Shown: one piece after another, positions 1 to 7,726 of the stretch | How the letters are laid out: each line of letters begins with the position of its first letter | How positions within the stretch are numbered: position 1 is the first letter of the stretch | DNA from: Flavobacteriia bacterium | GTDB lineage: Bacteria > Bacteroidota > Bacteroidia > Flavobacteriales > Flavobacteriaceae | DNA: 64,000 bases | Reading direction: 5' to 3' | Assembly (NCBI GenBank): GCA_004293165.1 | Contig: RDYL01000002.1 | Coordinates: forward strand, 682,001 to 746,000 | Position numbers and translations under genes: made by a program | The notes under the pieces: generated by a model | Databases searched by the model: none | Seen by the model: only the letters and a program-made list of their open reading frames with translations | Told to the model about the DNA's origin: nothing

Positions 1-387
1 TTTATATTTATTGGTTTAACGATAGCCTTCATTGTAATGGGTATTAATGCTAAAAAGAAAAAAGATATTAAAGTTAAAATCGATAAAAAAAGAAATCGTT
101 TTTTTTACGGGATGGCAATGTCCTCTTTTAATATGTTTGCTATTCCATGGTATGCGCTAACTTCATTAATGATGTCCTCAAAAGATTTGTTTCAGTATGA
201 TATGATATCTATTGTGTTGTTTTCTCTTTCGGCTGCTATTGGAACTTATTTTGTTTTTTATTTATATGCGCGCTTTTTTAAATTAATTGAGCATAAACTA
301 ACATTCATTGTAAAAAACATCAATTTTTTAATTGCTGCTTTAACCGGAATTGTTGCAATTTCTTCGCTATATAAAATGTATTTTTAG
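1..387 (+). CDS. LysE-family exporter, C-terminal part (cut by window edge)
   Basis: The frame is open from the first base, so the gene begins outside the window and only about the last 128 residues are present. Three hydrophobic segments are visible, with a Lys/Arg-rich loop after the first one (KKKKDIKVKIDKKR) and a short C-terminal tail ending KMYF. This resembles the last part of LysE/RhtB-type inner-membrane amino-acid exporters. An internal ATG at 37 could be mistaken for the start, but the upstream codons are open and hydrophobic. The family call is moderate because the N-terminal half is missing. The following gene overlaps its 3' end. Confidence 0.6.
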   Translation, partial: FIFIGLTIAFIVMGINAKKKKDIKVKIDKKRNRFFYGMAMSSFNMFAIPWYALTSLMMSSKDLFQYDMISIVLFSLSAAIGTYFVFYLYARFFKLIEHKLTFIVKNINFLIAALTGIVAISSLYKMYF

Positions 388-733
388 ACTTTTGGGCAAA
401 TCAACCTCTAATAACGATAACTTTTTTGAACGTGTTTATGAAATCGTTCGACAAATTCCTGTGGGAAAAGTTACATCTTATGGTGCCATAGCAAAAGCTT
501 TAGGAACAGCTCGTTCTGCCAGAATGGTAGGTTGGGCAATGAATGCTTCGCATAACTTAGAAGATGTTCCAGCGCATCGTGTAGTCAATAGAAAAGGGTT
601 GCTAACAGGGAAACATCATTTTGAAGGTACAAATCTAATGCAGCAACTTCTTGAAAATGAAGGAATAATAATTAAAGAGAATCAAATTCTGGATTTAGAA
701 AAACATTATTGGGAACCTATTCCAAAAAAATAA
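350..733 (+). CDS. Alkyltransferase-like protein (MGMT-fold, Ala in the active site)
   Basis: This is a 127-residue protein with the C-terminal DNA-binding fold of O6-alkylguanine-DNA alkyltransferase (FFERVYEIVRQIPVGKVTSYGAIAKALG, read in two parts, then GWAMNASH). Active MGMT has PCHR; here the motif reads PAHRVVNRKG, so the acceptor cysteine is Ala. It therefore belongs with the alkyltransferase-like (ATL) proteins, which bind O6-alkylguanine and flag it for nucleotide excision repair without transferring the alkyl group. The start is uncertain: the ATG at 350 overlaps the upstream gene by 38 bases, and a TTG at 392 would give a protein beginning nearer the conserved fold. Confidence 0.82.
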   Translation: MLQFLRYIKCIFRLLGKSTSNNDNFFERVYEIVRQIPVGKVTSYGAIAKALGTARSARMVGWAMNASHNLEDVPAHRVVNRKGLLTGKHHFEGTNLMQQLLENEGIIIKENQILDLEKHYWEPIPKK

Positions 734-808
734 TTCAATCGTTACTTTGTGCGGTTTTATTGGCCAACTTAAACAATTCTTAAAATAATATTAACATTTT
801 TTTACAAA

Positions 809-824
809 TGTGACAATTGTCATG
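809..824. promoter_or_regulatory. Palindromic operator candidate upstream of the YceI gene
   Basis: A 12-base perfect palindrome, tgacaattgtca (811-822), lies within TGTGA-N6-TCATG about 80 bases before the first YceI gene. The shape is close to CRP/FNR-family half-sites (TGTGA-N6-TCACA), but MarR- or TetR-type regulators also use such dyads. It is the only strong dyad between 733 and 900. The regulator is not identifiable from this window. Confidence 0.4.
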
Positions 825-899
825 TTATACCTTTTTTTTTAAACTGAAATTTGTACTATAAAATTAGAACAAATAATAAATTTATTAAAATTAGGTATT

Positions 900-1487
900 A
901 TGAGCAATTTAAAAACACAGTTTGGAACTTTTCTAACACTTTTATTCGTGTTATGTAATTTTAATACTTTAGTTGCACAAGAATCTAAAGTGGTTTTAGC
1001 AGAAAGTAAATTAGTTGTAGACGGAACTTCAAATTTGCATGATTGGACAATTGAAGCAAAAGCTATGAGTGGAAAAGCTTCAGTAACTCTAGAGTCTGGC
1101 GATTTAAAAGCTGTTAAAAATTTAGATTTTATTGTAGAAGTTGAGCAATTAAAAAGTGGCAAAAGTGGAATGGATAAAAACACTTTTAAAGCATTAAAAA
1201 GTACAACAAATAAAAACATCAGTTTCAAATTAGTTAAAGTTATTAAAATCACTACAGTTTCAGATAATAACTATACCATTGAAACGCAAGGCGATTTAAC
1301 CATTGCTGGAGCAACAAAACGAATTAATCAAACATTTACAGTTAAGCTTGTTGGGAAAAAAATAATTTTCTCTGGTAAACATAAAATTGACATGACAGTT
1401 TATGGTGTTGAGCCACCTACAGCTTTAATGGGAACAATTAAAACTGGTAAAGATGTTATAGTCGATTTTAAAGTAACTTACAATTAA
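900..1487 (+). CDS. YceI-family secreted protein
   Basis: This 195-residue protein has a signal peptide (about residues 1-26, ending TLVAQ) followed by a YceI-like lipocalin-type beta barrel. Recognisable features are SNLHDWTIEAKAMSG near residue 45, a run of alternating beta strands, and the late FSGKHKIDMTVYGVEPP segment. YceI proteins bind isoprenoid-type lipids in the periplasm; the ligand here is unknown. It starts a same-strand cluster with a porin at 1538 and a second YceI gene at 3007. This suggests a shared envelope or lipid-stress role, which is inference. Confidence 0.85.
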   Translation: MSNLKTQFGTFLTLLFVLCNFNTLVAQESKVVLAESKLVVDGTSNLHDWTIEAKAMSGKASVTLESGDLKAVKNLDFIVEVEQLKSGKSGMDKNTFKALKSTTNKNISFKLVKVIKITTVSDNNYTIETQGDLTIAGATKRINQTFTVKLVGKKIIFSGKHKIDMTVYGVEPPTALMGTIKTGKDVIVDFKVTYN

Positions 1488-1537
1488 TTCAAATAACGAA
1501 CTTATAACTAAAATACATATATTAAATTTTAAAAATC

Positions 1538-2947
1538 ATGAGAACATTTATTAAATTATCCGTACTGATAGTAGCCCTAAGTTTTACTGGTGTATCACAA
1601 GCTCAATCAACTACTTTTGGACAAATGCAAAATATGATTCCTAGAGACCAAAGAGCAATTAATCAATTTGATGTTAAGAAAGATAGTGTTGAATTTAAAG
1701 GATTAAGCATTGATTTAGGTGGTGCATTTGCATTACAATTTCAAGCAATGAATTCTTTTAATGACCAACAAGGAGGAACGTATGTTGCTTCAAATGGAGC
1801 AGCAATTACAAATTATAGATTAAATAATTTGGAAAACCAATTTAATTTACCAACTGCAAATATGACAATTGGAGCTCAATTATATGATGGAGTTCGTGTA
1901 AATTTAGATTTATATTTAGCTGCAAGACACCATAACGAAACTTGGGTAAAAGGTGGATATTTACAAATCGACAAATTAGATTTCATTAAAAAAGATTTCT
2001 TAGCGGGATTCATGAAATATGCTACTATTAAAATTGGACAAATGGAAAACAACTATGGTGATGCCCATTTTAGAAGATCAGATAATGGTAGTGCGCTAGT
2101 AAATCCTTTCATTGAAAGTAACATTATGGATTCATTTACAACAGAAATGGGTGCTGAAATTTACTATAACAGAAGTGGTTTTGTTTCAATGTTTGGTATC
2201 ACTAACGGTAAATTGAATCAAAATGTTACAGAGTTTGTTCCTGGTACAACAACTGTTGCAACACCAGATCAAAACACAACAGTTAGTCCAACAATTTTAG
2301 CTAAATTGGGTTTTGACAAACAAATTAATACTGATTTAAGAGTAAGATTTACAGGATCATTATCTCACAACTCAAACATGAGTGGTAATCCATGGAGTTC
2401 AGATAGAGCGGGTAGCCGTTATTACTATGTAATGTCTCATGCTGCTTATAATTACAACGCAACTAGTGTTACAAATAATGCCACAACAGATTTAGCTGCT
2501 AATCCAACAACAGGTAGATTTAATCCTGGATTTGGTAACTGGTTTACAACGGTAATGTTCAATCCATTTGTGAAATTTAAAGGATTTGAATTCTTTGGAA
2601 CTATTGAATTAGCTCAAGGTGGTGATAAAAAAGGAGTAGATGCTACTCGTAAAGTAAATCAATACGCTGGAGATGTAGTTTACAGATTTGGTACAAACGA
2701 GAAATTTTATGTAGGCGCAAGATATAATGTTGTATCAGGTAAATTAGCTAAAGCAGATGTTGATAAAGTAAGTGTTAATAGATTTGAATCAACGGTAGGT
2801 TGGTTTATGACAAAAAACATTTTAGCAAAATTAGCTTACACTACACAATCTTATAAAGATTATACACAATTTAGTGGAAATAGTTTAAATGATTTATACG
2901 GTGGAAAATTCAACGGATTAATGTTTGAAGCTGTAATTACATTCTAA
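1538..2947 (+). CDS. Outer-membrane beta-barrel porin-like protein
   Basis: The 469-residue product has a signal peptide ending VSQAQ. It then shows many amphipathic strands with aromatic ends and a C-terminal Phe (MFEAVITF), the usual signature of an outer-membrane barrel. Segments such as KIGQMENNYGDAHFRRS resemble the porins annotated in other flavobacteria, related to OprP/DcaP-type channels. The solute cannot be inferred. Placement between two YceI genes, followed by a strong terminator, makes co-expression likely. Confidence 0.75.
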   Translation: MRTFIKLSVLIVALSFTGVSQAQSTTFGQMQNMIPRDQRAINQFDVKKDSVEFKGLSIDLGGAFALQFQAMNSFNDQQGGTYVASNGAAITNYRLNNLENQFNLPTANMTIGAQLYDGVRVNLDLYLAARHHNETWVKGGYLQIDKLDFIKKDFLAGFMKYATIKIGQMENNYGDAHFRRSDNGSALVNPFIESNIMDSFTTEMGAEIYYNRSGFVSMFGITNGKLNQNVTEFVPGTTTVATPDQNTTVSPTILAKLGFDKQINTDLRVRFTGSLSHNSNMSGNPWSSDRAGSRYYYVMSHAAYNYNATSVTNNATTDLAANPTTGRFNPGFGNWFTTVMFNPFVKFKGFEFFGTIELAQGGDKKGVDATRKVNQYAGDVVYRFGTNEKFYVGARYNVVSGKLAKADVDKVSVNRFESTVGWFMTKNILAKLAYTTQSYKDYTQFSGNSLNDLYGGKFNGLMFEAVITF

Positions 2948-2962
2948 AAAAAAAAGTAAATC

Positions 2963-2996
2963 TAAAAGCGAAAAGCAATCTTGCTTTTCGCTTTTA
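2963..2996 (+). terminator. Rho-independent terminator after the porin gene
   Basis: A long stem pairs aaaagcgaaaagc with gcttttcgctttt around a short loop and runs into a T-rich stretch. It separates the porin gene from the second YceI gene, which starts only a few bases later. Some read-through is plausible. Confidence 0.85.
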
Positions 2997-3006
2997 TTTT
3001 AAGATT

Positions 3007-3564
3007 ATGAAATCACTACATATAATAGCCATTTTAATTCTTTTAAGTTTTGGTTTTTCAAAAAATCAATCTAAAGTTAAAATCACAAATAAAAGTGAAG
3101 TAACTATTAAAGGGAAATCGAATGTTAATAGTTTTGAATGCAAATACAATTCAGAATTTATTGAAAATGATTTGCATGTTTCTATAACAAGAAACAATTC
3201 AAAAATGCTATTAGAAGGAGCTAAAATCGATATAAAAAGCACTGGTTTTGATTGTGCTCATAAAATGATTACTAAAGATTTTAAATCTATACTTAAAGCA
3301 GAAGAATACCCGCATATTGTTATAAATGTAAGAGAATTAATTATAGTAAAAGAGAACATCTCTGCTAAATTAAATATAAAAATAGCTGGAATAGAAAAAG
3401 AATACATGGTTCCAGTAGCTTACAATCAAAATAATGGTAATGTAAAAGGCCAGTTGAAATTGAATATCAAAGATTTTAAGTTAAAATCTCCTAAAAAATT
3501 ATTAGGCATGGTGGTAGTTAATGACAATGTTGAGATTAGTTTCAATTTGTTTTTACAGTATTAA
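3007..3564 (+). CDS. Second YceI-family secreted protein
   Basis: The protein has 185 residues and begins with a hydrophobic signal segment (HIIAILILLSFGFS). Next comes a YceI-type barrel with NSFECKY near residue 42 and the IKDFKLKSPKKLLGMVVV segment near the C terminus. It is clearly diverged from the YceI copy at 900 and carries two Cys residues (near 45 and 81) absent from that copy. The ligand is unknown. Its position just after the porin terminator suggests partly independent expression. Confidence 0.75.
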   Translation: MKSLHIIAILILLSFGFSKNQSKVKITNKSEVTIKGKSNVNSFECKYNSEFIENDLHVSITRNNSKMLLEGAKIDIKSTGFDCAHKMITKDFKSILKAEEYPHIVINVRELIIVKENISAKLNIKIAGIEKEYMVPVAYNQNNGNVKGQLKLNIKDFKLKSPKKLLGMVVVNDNVEISFNLFLQY

Positions 3565-3588
3565 TAATTCAATTTTCATTTAGTTTTA

Positions 3589-3618
3589 AAAGCAATCTTT
3601 CATAAAGGTTGCTTTTTT
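3589..3618 (+). terminator. Terminator after the second YceI gene
   Basis: The arms agcaatcttt and aaaggttgct pair at nine of ten positions (one G-U) around a three-base loop and are followed by a T run. It closes the YceI-porin-YceI cluster. Confidence 0.85.
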
Positions 3619-3650
3619 ATACTATAGATTATAACTATCAAATTATAAAA

Positions 3651-3765
3651 ACTTTAAACTCCTAAACTTTTAAACTCCTAAACTTCTTATTATCTTTGCA
3701 ATTCGTATTCAGTTTAAATAAAAAGTAAAACACTTTTAAACCTTTAAACGCCTTAACTTTTATTC
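3651..3765. repeat. Short-unit array (taaactcc/taaacttt type) around a promoter
   Basis: Two blocks, 3651-3686 and 3732-3765, are built from near-identical units of about 8 bases such as taaactcc and taaacttt. The mrp promoter element lies between them. The architecture matches the other short-unit arrays in the window, although the unit sequence is different. Confidence 0.6.
3691..3698 (+). promoter_or_regulatory. Bacteroidota -7 element upstream of mrp
   Basis: TATCTTTG matches the TAnnTTTG -7 consensus used by the Bacteroidota housekeeping sigma factor. It lies about 75 bases before the mrp start, between two repeat blocks. Confidence 0.6.
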
Positions 3766-3771
3766 AAAAAA

Positions 3772-4911
3772 ATGAAATTAGATAGAAAAGAAATTTTAGC
3801 TGCATTAGAAACCATTTCGGTAGCAGGTGAAGGAAAAAATATGGTAGAAAGTGGTGCAGTTCAAAATGTAATTACTTTTGGAGATGAGGTTGTTGTTGAT
3901 TTACTTTTATCAACGCCAGCTTTGCATATAAAAAAGCGTGCTGAAGTGGATATTATTAAAGTTATTCATGAAAAAGTATACGAGAAAGCCAAAGTAAAAG
4001 TTAATATTAAAGTTGAAGCACCAGAAAAACCAGAAAATCCTAATTTAATTAGAGGAAAACAAATTCCTGGAATTTCTAATATTATAGCTGTTGCCTCTGG
4101 TAAAGGAGGTGTTGGTAAATCTACAATCACAGCAAATTTAGCTGTTTCTTTAGCTAAAATGGGATTCAAAGTTGGGGTTCTAGATGCGGATATTTATGGG
4201 CCTTCAATGCCAATCATGTTTGATGTTGAAAATTCGAAGCCTATTTCAGTTGAAGTAGATGGAAAATCAAAAATGCAACCTGTTTCTAGTTATGGTGTAG
4301 AAATTTTGTCTATCGGATTTTTTACAAAACCTGATCAAGCGGTTATTTGGAGAGGACCAATGGCTGCCAAAGCATTAAATCAAATGATTTTTGATGCTAA
4401 CTGGGGCGAATTAGATTTTATGCTAATCGATTTACCACCTGGAACCGGCGACATTCATTTATCAATTATGCAATCGTTGCCAATTACTGGAGCAGTCGTG
4501 GTAAGTACGCCGCAAGCTGTTGCCTTAGCTGATGCTAAAAAAGGAGTTTCAATGTTTATGTCTGAATCAATCAATGTTCCGGTTTTAGGAATTATTGAAA
4601 ATATGGCGTATTTTACACCAGAAGAACTTCCTGAAAATAAATACTATATTTTTGGTAAAGAAGGTGCGAAAAATTTAGCCGCTGATTTGCAAGTACCTCT
4701 TTTAGGAGAAGTGCCATTAGTACAAAGTATTCGTGAAGCAGGAGATTTTGGTCGCCCTGCTGCTCTACAAACAGCATCTGTTTTAGAAGGGTTTTTTGAA
4801 ACGATTACAAGAAATGTAGTACAAGAAACAGTTAGTAGAAACGAAACATTACCGCCAACTGAAGCTATCAAAATAACAACAATGGCAGGATGTTCTGCTG
4901 TTAAAAAATAG
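3772..4911 (+). CDS. Mrp/ApbC (NBP35-type) iron-sulfur cluster carrier ATPase
   Basis: This 379-residue protein is the usual length for bacterial Mrp. Residues 1-80 form the small MIP18/DUF59 domain. The P-loop ATPase follows with the deviant Walker A GKGGVGKST (110-118), the LDADIYGPSMP switch and DLPPGTGDIHLS. In this family the ATPase carries a 4Fe-4S cluster to apoproteins in the cytosol; the expected CxxC near the C terminus is replaced by a single visible Cys in MAGCSAV. A NifU-like gene follows, so the pair fits Fe-S cluster assembly and delivery. Confidence 0.92.
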   Translation: MKLDRKEILAALETISVAGEGKNMVESGAVQNVITFGDEVVVDLLLSTPALHIKKRAEVDIIKVIHEKVYEKAKVKVNIKVEAPEKPENPNLIRGKQIPGISNIIAVASGKGGVGKSTITANLAVSLAKMGFKVGVLDADIYGPSMPIMFDVENSKPISVEVDGKSKMQPVSSYGVEILSIGFFTKPDQAVIWRGPMAAKALNQMIFDANWGELDFMLIDLPPGTGDIHLSIMQSLPITGAVVVSTPQAVALADAKKGVSMFMSESINVPVLGIIENMAYFTPEELPENKYYIFGKEGAKNLAADLQVPLLGEVPLVQSIREAGDFGRPAALQTASVLEGFFETITRNVVQETVSRNETLPPTEAIKITTMAGCSAVKK

Positions 4912-4915
4912 TAAT

Positions 4916-4979
4916 CAGTTTACAGTCTCAGTTTACAGTTTAAGCTGTTTACTGCGACTGAAAACTGCGACTGAAAACT
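4916..4979. repeat. Inverted short-unit array (actg type) between mrp and nifU
   Basis: The left half, read on the minus strand, alternates actgtaa and actgag. The right half alternates actgcg and actgaaa. The halves are largely complementary, so the transcript could fold into a hairpin between mrp and the NifU-like gene. The same actg unit family recurs at 9842 and 24258. Confidence 0.75.
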
Positions 4980-4986
4980 AAAAATT

Positions 4987-5226
4987 ATGACTACAATAGA
5001 AATTAAAGAAAACGTAGAAAAAGCATTGGAAGAAATTCGTCCATTTTTGAATTCTGATGGTGGGAATATTTCATTAGTTGAAATTATTGATGACAAACAT
5101 GTAAAGGTGCGATTAGAAGGTGCTTGTACAAGTTGTAATTTTAGCGTTAGTACTATGAAAGCAGGTGTAGAAACTACAATAAAAAAGTATGCGCCTCAGA
5201 TAGAAACGGTAGAAAACATTGCATAA
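4987..5226 (+). CDS. NifU C-terminal-domain Fe-S scaffold/carrier
   Basis: The protein has 79 residues, essentially one Nfu/NifU C-terminal domain. It shows FLNSDGGNISLVEI and the CTSC motif (CxxC) that holds a labile Fe-S cluster at the dimer interface. It follows mrp on the same strand, with only a short-unit array between, which supports a joint role in cluster delivery. No HesB/A-type or N-terminal NifU scaffold domain is attached. Confidence 0.9.
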   Translation: MTTIEIKENVEKALEEIRPFLNSDGGNISLVEIIDDKHVKVRLEGACTSCNFSVSTMKAGVETTIKKYAPQIETVENIA

Positions 5227-5343
5227 CTGATTATTATCATACAATTTTATTATTGAATTTTTCAATTTTGCACCTTTGTAACTATTGTAACGTATAACAA
5301 ATTTCGGTATTTGTATCTTTACGAAACTAAATGATTTTTAAAC

Positions 5344-6402
5344 ATGATTCAAACGGATATATTAATTATTGGTGCAGGACCTACAGGTCTCTTCGCTGTT
5401 TTCGAAGCCGGATTATTACAATTAAAATGCCATATTATTGATGCTTTACCTCAACCAGGCGGGCAGTTAGCGGAGTTGTATCCCAAAAAACCTATTTTTG
5501 ATATTCCTGGATATCCTTCAGTTTTAGCAGGAGATTTGGTTACCAATTTAATGGAGCAAATAAAGCAGTTTCAACCTGGATTTACTTTGGGAGAAACCGC
5601 TGAAACCATTGAAAAATTAGAGGACGGAACTTTTATAGTAACTACTAATGAAGGCACAAAACATCAAGCAAAAGCAATTGCAATTGCAGGTGGTTTAGGA
5701 ACTTTTGAGCCTAGAAAACCTGTTTTAAAAGATATCGAATTCTACGAAAAAGAAGATCGTGGAGTAGATTATTTCGTAAAAGATCCAGAAAAATATCGTG
5801 GAAAAAATATTGTAATCGCAGGTGGAGGTGACTCCGCTTTAGATTGGAGTATTTTCTTGTCGAATGTAGCAAATTCCGTGACTTTAGTTCATAGAAGAAA
5901 CGAATTTCGTGGCGCTTTAGATTCGGTAGAAAAAGTACAAGAATTAAAAAATGCTGGCAAAATTAAATTAGTTACTCCTGCAGAAGTTGTTGGTTTTAAT
6001 GGTAGTGAAAGAATAACCGCAGTTGATATTGAAGTTAATGGAGCTAGAATGAAAGTAGTATGTGATTATTTCATTCCACTTTTCGGATTAACACCTAAGT
6101 TAGGCGCCATTGCCAACTGGGGATTAGAAATCGAAAAGAATGCCATCAAAGTAAATAACGCATTGGATTATCAAACCAACATCGACGGAATTTACGCTAT
6201 TGGTGATGTTAATATATATCCAGGTAAATTAAAGTTGATTTTATGTGGTTTCCACGAAGCTACTTTAATGTGTCAAAGTGTTTACAACAGAATCAATCCA
6301 GGAAAACGTTATGTGTTGAAATATACCACCGTTTCTGGAGTAGATGGTTTTGATGGAACAAGAAAAGAAGCTGAAAAAGCTGTTGTAAAATCGATTGATT
6401 AA
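5344..6402 (+). CDS. Thioredoxin-reductase-like ferredoxin--NADP+ reductase
   Basis: This 352-residue flavoprotein has an N-terminal FAD-binding GAGPTGLFA and QPGGQLAELYP, and a second Rossmann site at IVIAGGGDSALDW near residue 160. It lacks the redox-active CxxC of thioredoxin reductase. The FAD-binding GDVNIYPGKLKLI segment lies near residue 290. These are the marks of the TrxR-like FNR family, which moves electrons between NAD(P)H and ferredoxin. A 2Fe-2S ferredoxin gene lies 76 bases downstream and is the obvious partner. Confidence 0.9.
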   Translation: MIQTDILIIGAGPTGLFAVFEAGLLQLKCHIIDALPQPGGQLAELYPKKPIFDIPGYPSVLAGDLVTNLMEQIKQFQPGFTLGETAETIEKLEDGTFIVTTNEGTKHQAKAIAIAGGLGTFEPRKPVLKDIEFYEKEDRGVDYFVKDPEKYRGKNIVIAGGGDSALDWSIFLSNVANSVTLVHRRNEFRGALDSVEKVQELKNAGKIKLVTPAEVVGFNGSERITAVDIEVNGARMKVVCDYFIPLFGLTPKLGAIANWGLEIEKNAIKVNNALDYQTNIDGIYAIGDVNIYPGKLKLILCGFHEATLMCQSVYNRINPGKRYVLKYTTVSGVDGFDGTRKEAEKAVVKSID

Positions 6403-6420
6403 ATAAAAATTTTGTTTTAA

Positions 6421-6473
6421 GTTTCGGGTTTCATGTTAAGCGAACCTGAAACTTGAAACCTGAAACTTGAAAC
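6421..6473. repeat. Heptamer array (ctgaaac/ttgaaac) before the ferredoxin gene
   Basis: Four consecutive 7-base units alternating ctgaaac and ttgaaac occupy 6446-6473. Two inverted units (gtttcgg, gtttcat) sit at 6421-6434, so a hairpin is possible. The array ends five bases before the ferredoxin ATG and so occupies the ribosome-binding region. Confidence 0.8.
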
Positions 6474-6478
6474 TAAAA

Positions 6479-6811
6479 ATGCCACAAGACGTAACCATTT
6501 TCATAACCGACAGAAACGGAGTAAAACACGAAGTGTTAGCTCCCACCGACATGAATATGAACATCATGGAGTTAATTCGTTCTTATGAATTAGCCGAAGA
6601 AGGAACCGTTGGTGTTTGTGGAGGAATGGCCATGTGCGCTTCTTGTCAGTGTTATATTTTAAACGATGTAATCTCATTAGAACGCAATCCAGATGAGGTA
6701 GCAATGCTTTGGGAAGCCTATCATGTAAAGAATAATTCAAGGCTTGGTTGTCAAATTCCAATCACTGAAGACTTAGAAGGTTTGGAAATTGAAATAGCAC
6801 CAGAACAATAA
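6479..6811 (+). CDS. 2Fe-2S ferredoxin (adrenodoxin type)
   Basis: From the ATG at 6479 the product has 110 residues; a TTG at 6467 lies inside the repeat array and is an unlikely start. Cluster ligands C47, C53 and C56 sit in CGGMAMCASC, with C91 in RLGCQI, which is the spacing of vertebrate-type/adrenodoxin ferredoxins. It should accept electrons from the reductase encoded just upstream. The final acceptor is not shown by the sequence; the facing DUF3050 gene is one candidate. Confidence 0.92.
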   Translation: MPQDVTIFITDRNGVKHEVLAPTDMNMNIMELIRSYELAEEGTVGVCGGMAMCASCQCYILNDVISLERNPDEVAMLWEAYHVKNNSRLGCQIPITEDLEGLEIEIAPEQ

Positions 6812-6812
6812 A

Positions 6813-6838
6813 AAAAGCGAGAAGAAATTCTCGCTTTT
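6813..6838. terminator. Bidirectional terminator between ferredoxin and DUF3050 genes
   Basis: Arms aaaagcgaga and tctcgctttt are perfectly complementary. A-rich and T-rich flanks allow termination of both convergent genes. Confidence 0.9.
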
Positions 6839-6842
6839 CATT

Positions 6843-7625
6843 TTATACTAATTCATGTTTATGTTCCATTTGTTCTTCAATTGCATTCCAAAGTCCAACT
6901 CTCTTTTCTAAAGCTAAAACTGAAATTTCTTGGACTTCATTCCATTTTTGTTCCGATGTTCCGCAAAGTTCTGCAATCATTTGCATTGCCATTGGTCCGT
7001 GTTCGTCAGCGTCTAATTCAATATGTCTTTCGAAATAATAAATTAGTTTTGACAAATCCGTTTCAGGGAAGTTTTGCTGAAAGTTTTTCAAGATTTCAGT
7101 AAACATATTCGGAATCAAATCTTCTCTTCCGAAAGTAAAAGCAGCAGCAATCTCATGTGGTTTTCCTTGTTCAATTACTCTAAAAGTGAAATCTAAAAAC
7201 GCTTTCACATTCGGATGTAAATCACTTTGTTTGATCGATACAAAAATGTTTTTTGTTTCTTCTACATTCTTCAAAAAAGCATCGATTTGAGAAGTCGAAG
7301 CACCGCATTGCGTCATCGCATCCAAATACATTTCAAAATGACTTTGACGTGTTCCATCTAATGTTAAATCAGTTTCTTCGGCAACAACTATTTCATTAAT
7401 TAAATAACGAATTTCTGGATTCCCAATAGGTAACCAAGGTGTTGTAGTGCAAGTCAATTTATTTTGCAAGGCTTTTAATAACGACATAAAATCCCAAACT
7501 GCATAAATGTGGTTTTCCAAGAAACAATGTAAATCGTCAATCGTTTTTACTTTGTTGTATAAAGAATGATTTAATAATTGTTCTTTTTGTTTTTGTATCG
7601 ATTGGTTTATGGTTTGAATATTCAT
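6843..7625 (-). CDS. DUF3050 protein, heme-oxygenase-like fold, possible diiron enzyme
   Basis: The product has 260 mostly helical residues of the DUF3050 family. Possible metal ligands occur in the order seen in heme-oxygenase-like diiron oxidases: E83/E84 and H96 in VAEET...SHFEMY, E168 in GREDLIP, then H201, D205 and H209 in HIELDADEHGP. No reaction is established for this family. The convergent reductase-ferredoxin pair could supply electrons, but there is no shared transcript and a strong terminator lies between, so the link is weak. Confidence 0.78.
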   Translation of the reverse strand: MNIQTINQSIQKQKEQLLNHSLYNKVKTIDDLHCFLENHIYAVWDFMSLLKALQNKLTCTTTPWLPIGNPEIRYLINEIVVAEETDLTLDGTRQSHFEMYLDAMTQCGASTSQIDAFLKNVEETKNIFVSIKQSDLHPNVKAFLDFTFRVIEQGKPHEIAAAFTFGREDLIPNMFTEILKNFQQNFPETDLSKLIYYFERHIELDADEHGPMAMQMIAELCGTSEQKWNEVQEISVLALEKRVGLWNAIEEQMEHKHELV

Positions 7626-7672
7626 AGGATAATTTTCTAATTAAGTTTTTTAATCTATATACTACAAATGTA

Positions 7673-7702
7673 AAAATGCTTCTCTGAAAAGAGAAGCATT
7701 TT
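7673..7702 (-). terminator. Terminator of the acyl-CoA dehydrogenase gene
   Basis: A 13-base perfect stem (aaaatgcttctct with its complement) around a four-base loop ends in a T run on the minus strand. Confidence 0.9.
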
Positions 7703-7726
7703 GTATCAATTTTATCTATTGTTTAA

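Noticed and set aside
839-1252. 137-codon frame on the minus strand over the first YceI gene
   Set aside because: The YceI frame has a signal peptide and family motifs; the antisense frame has none.
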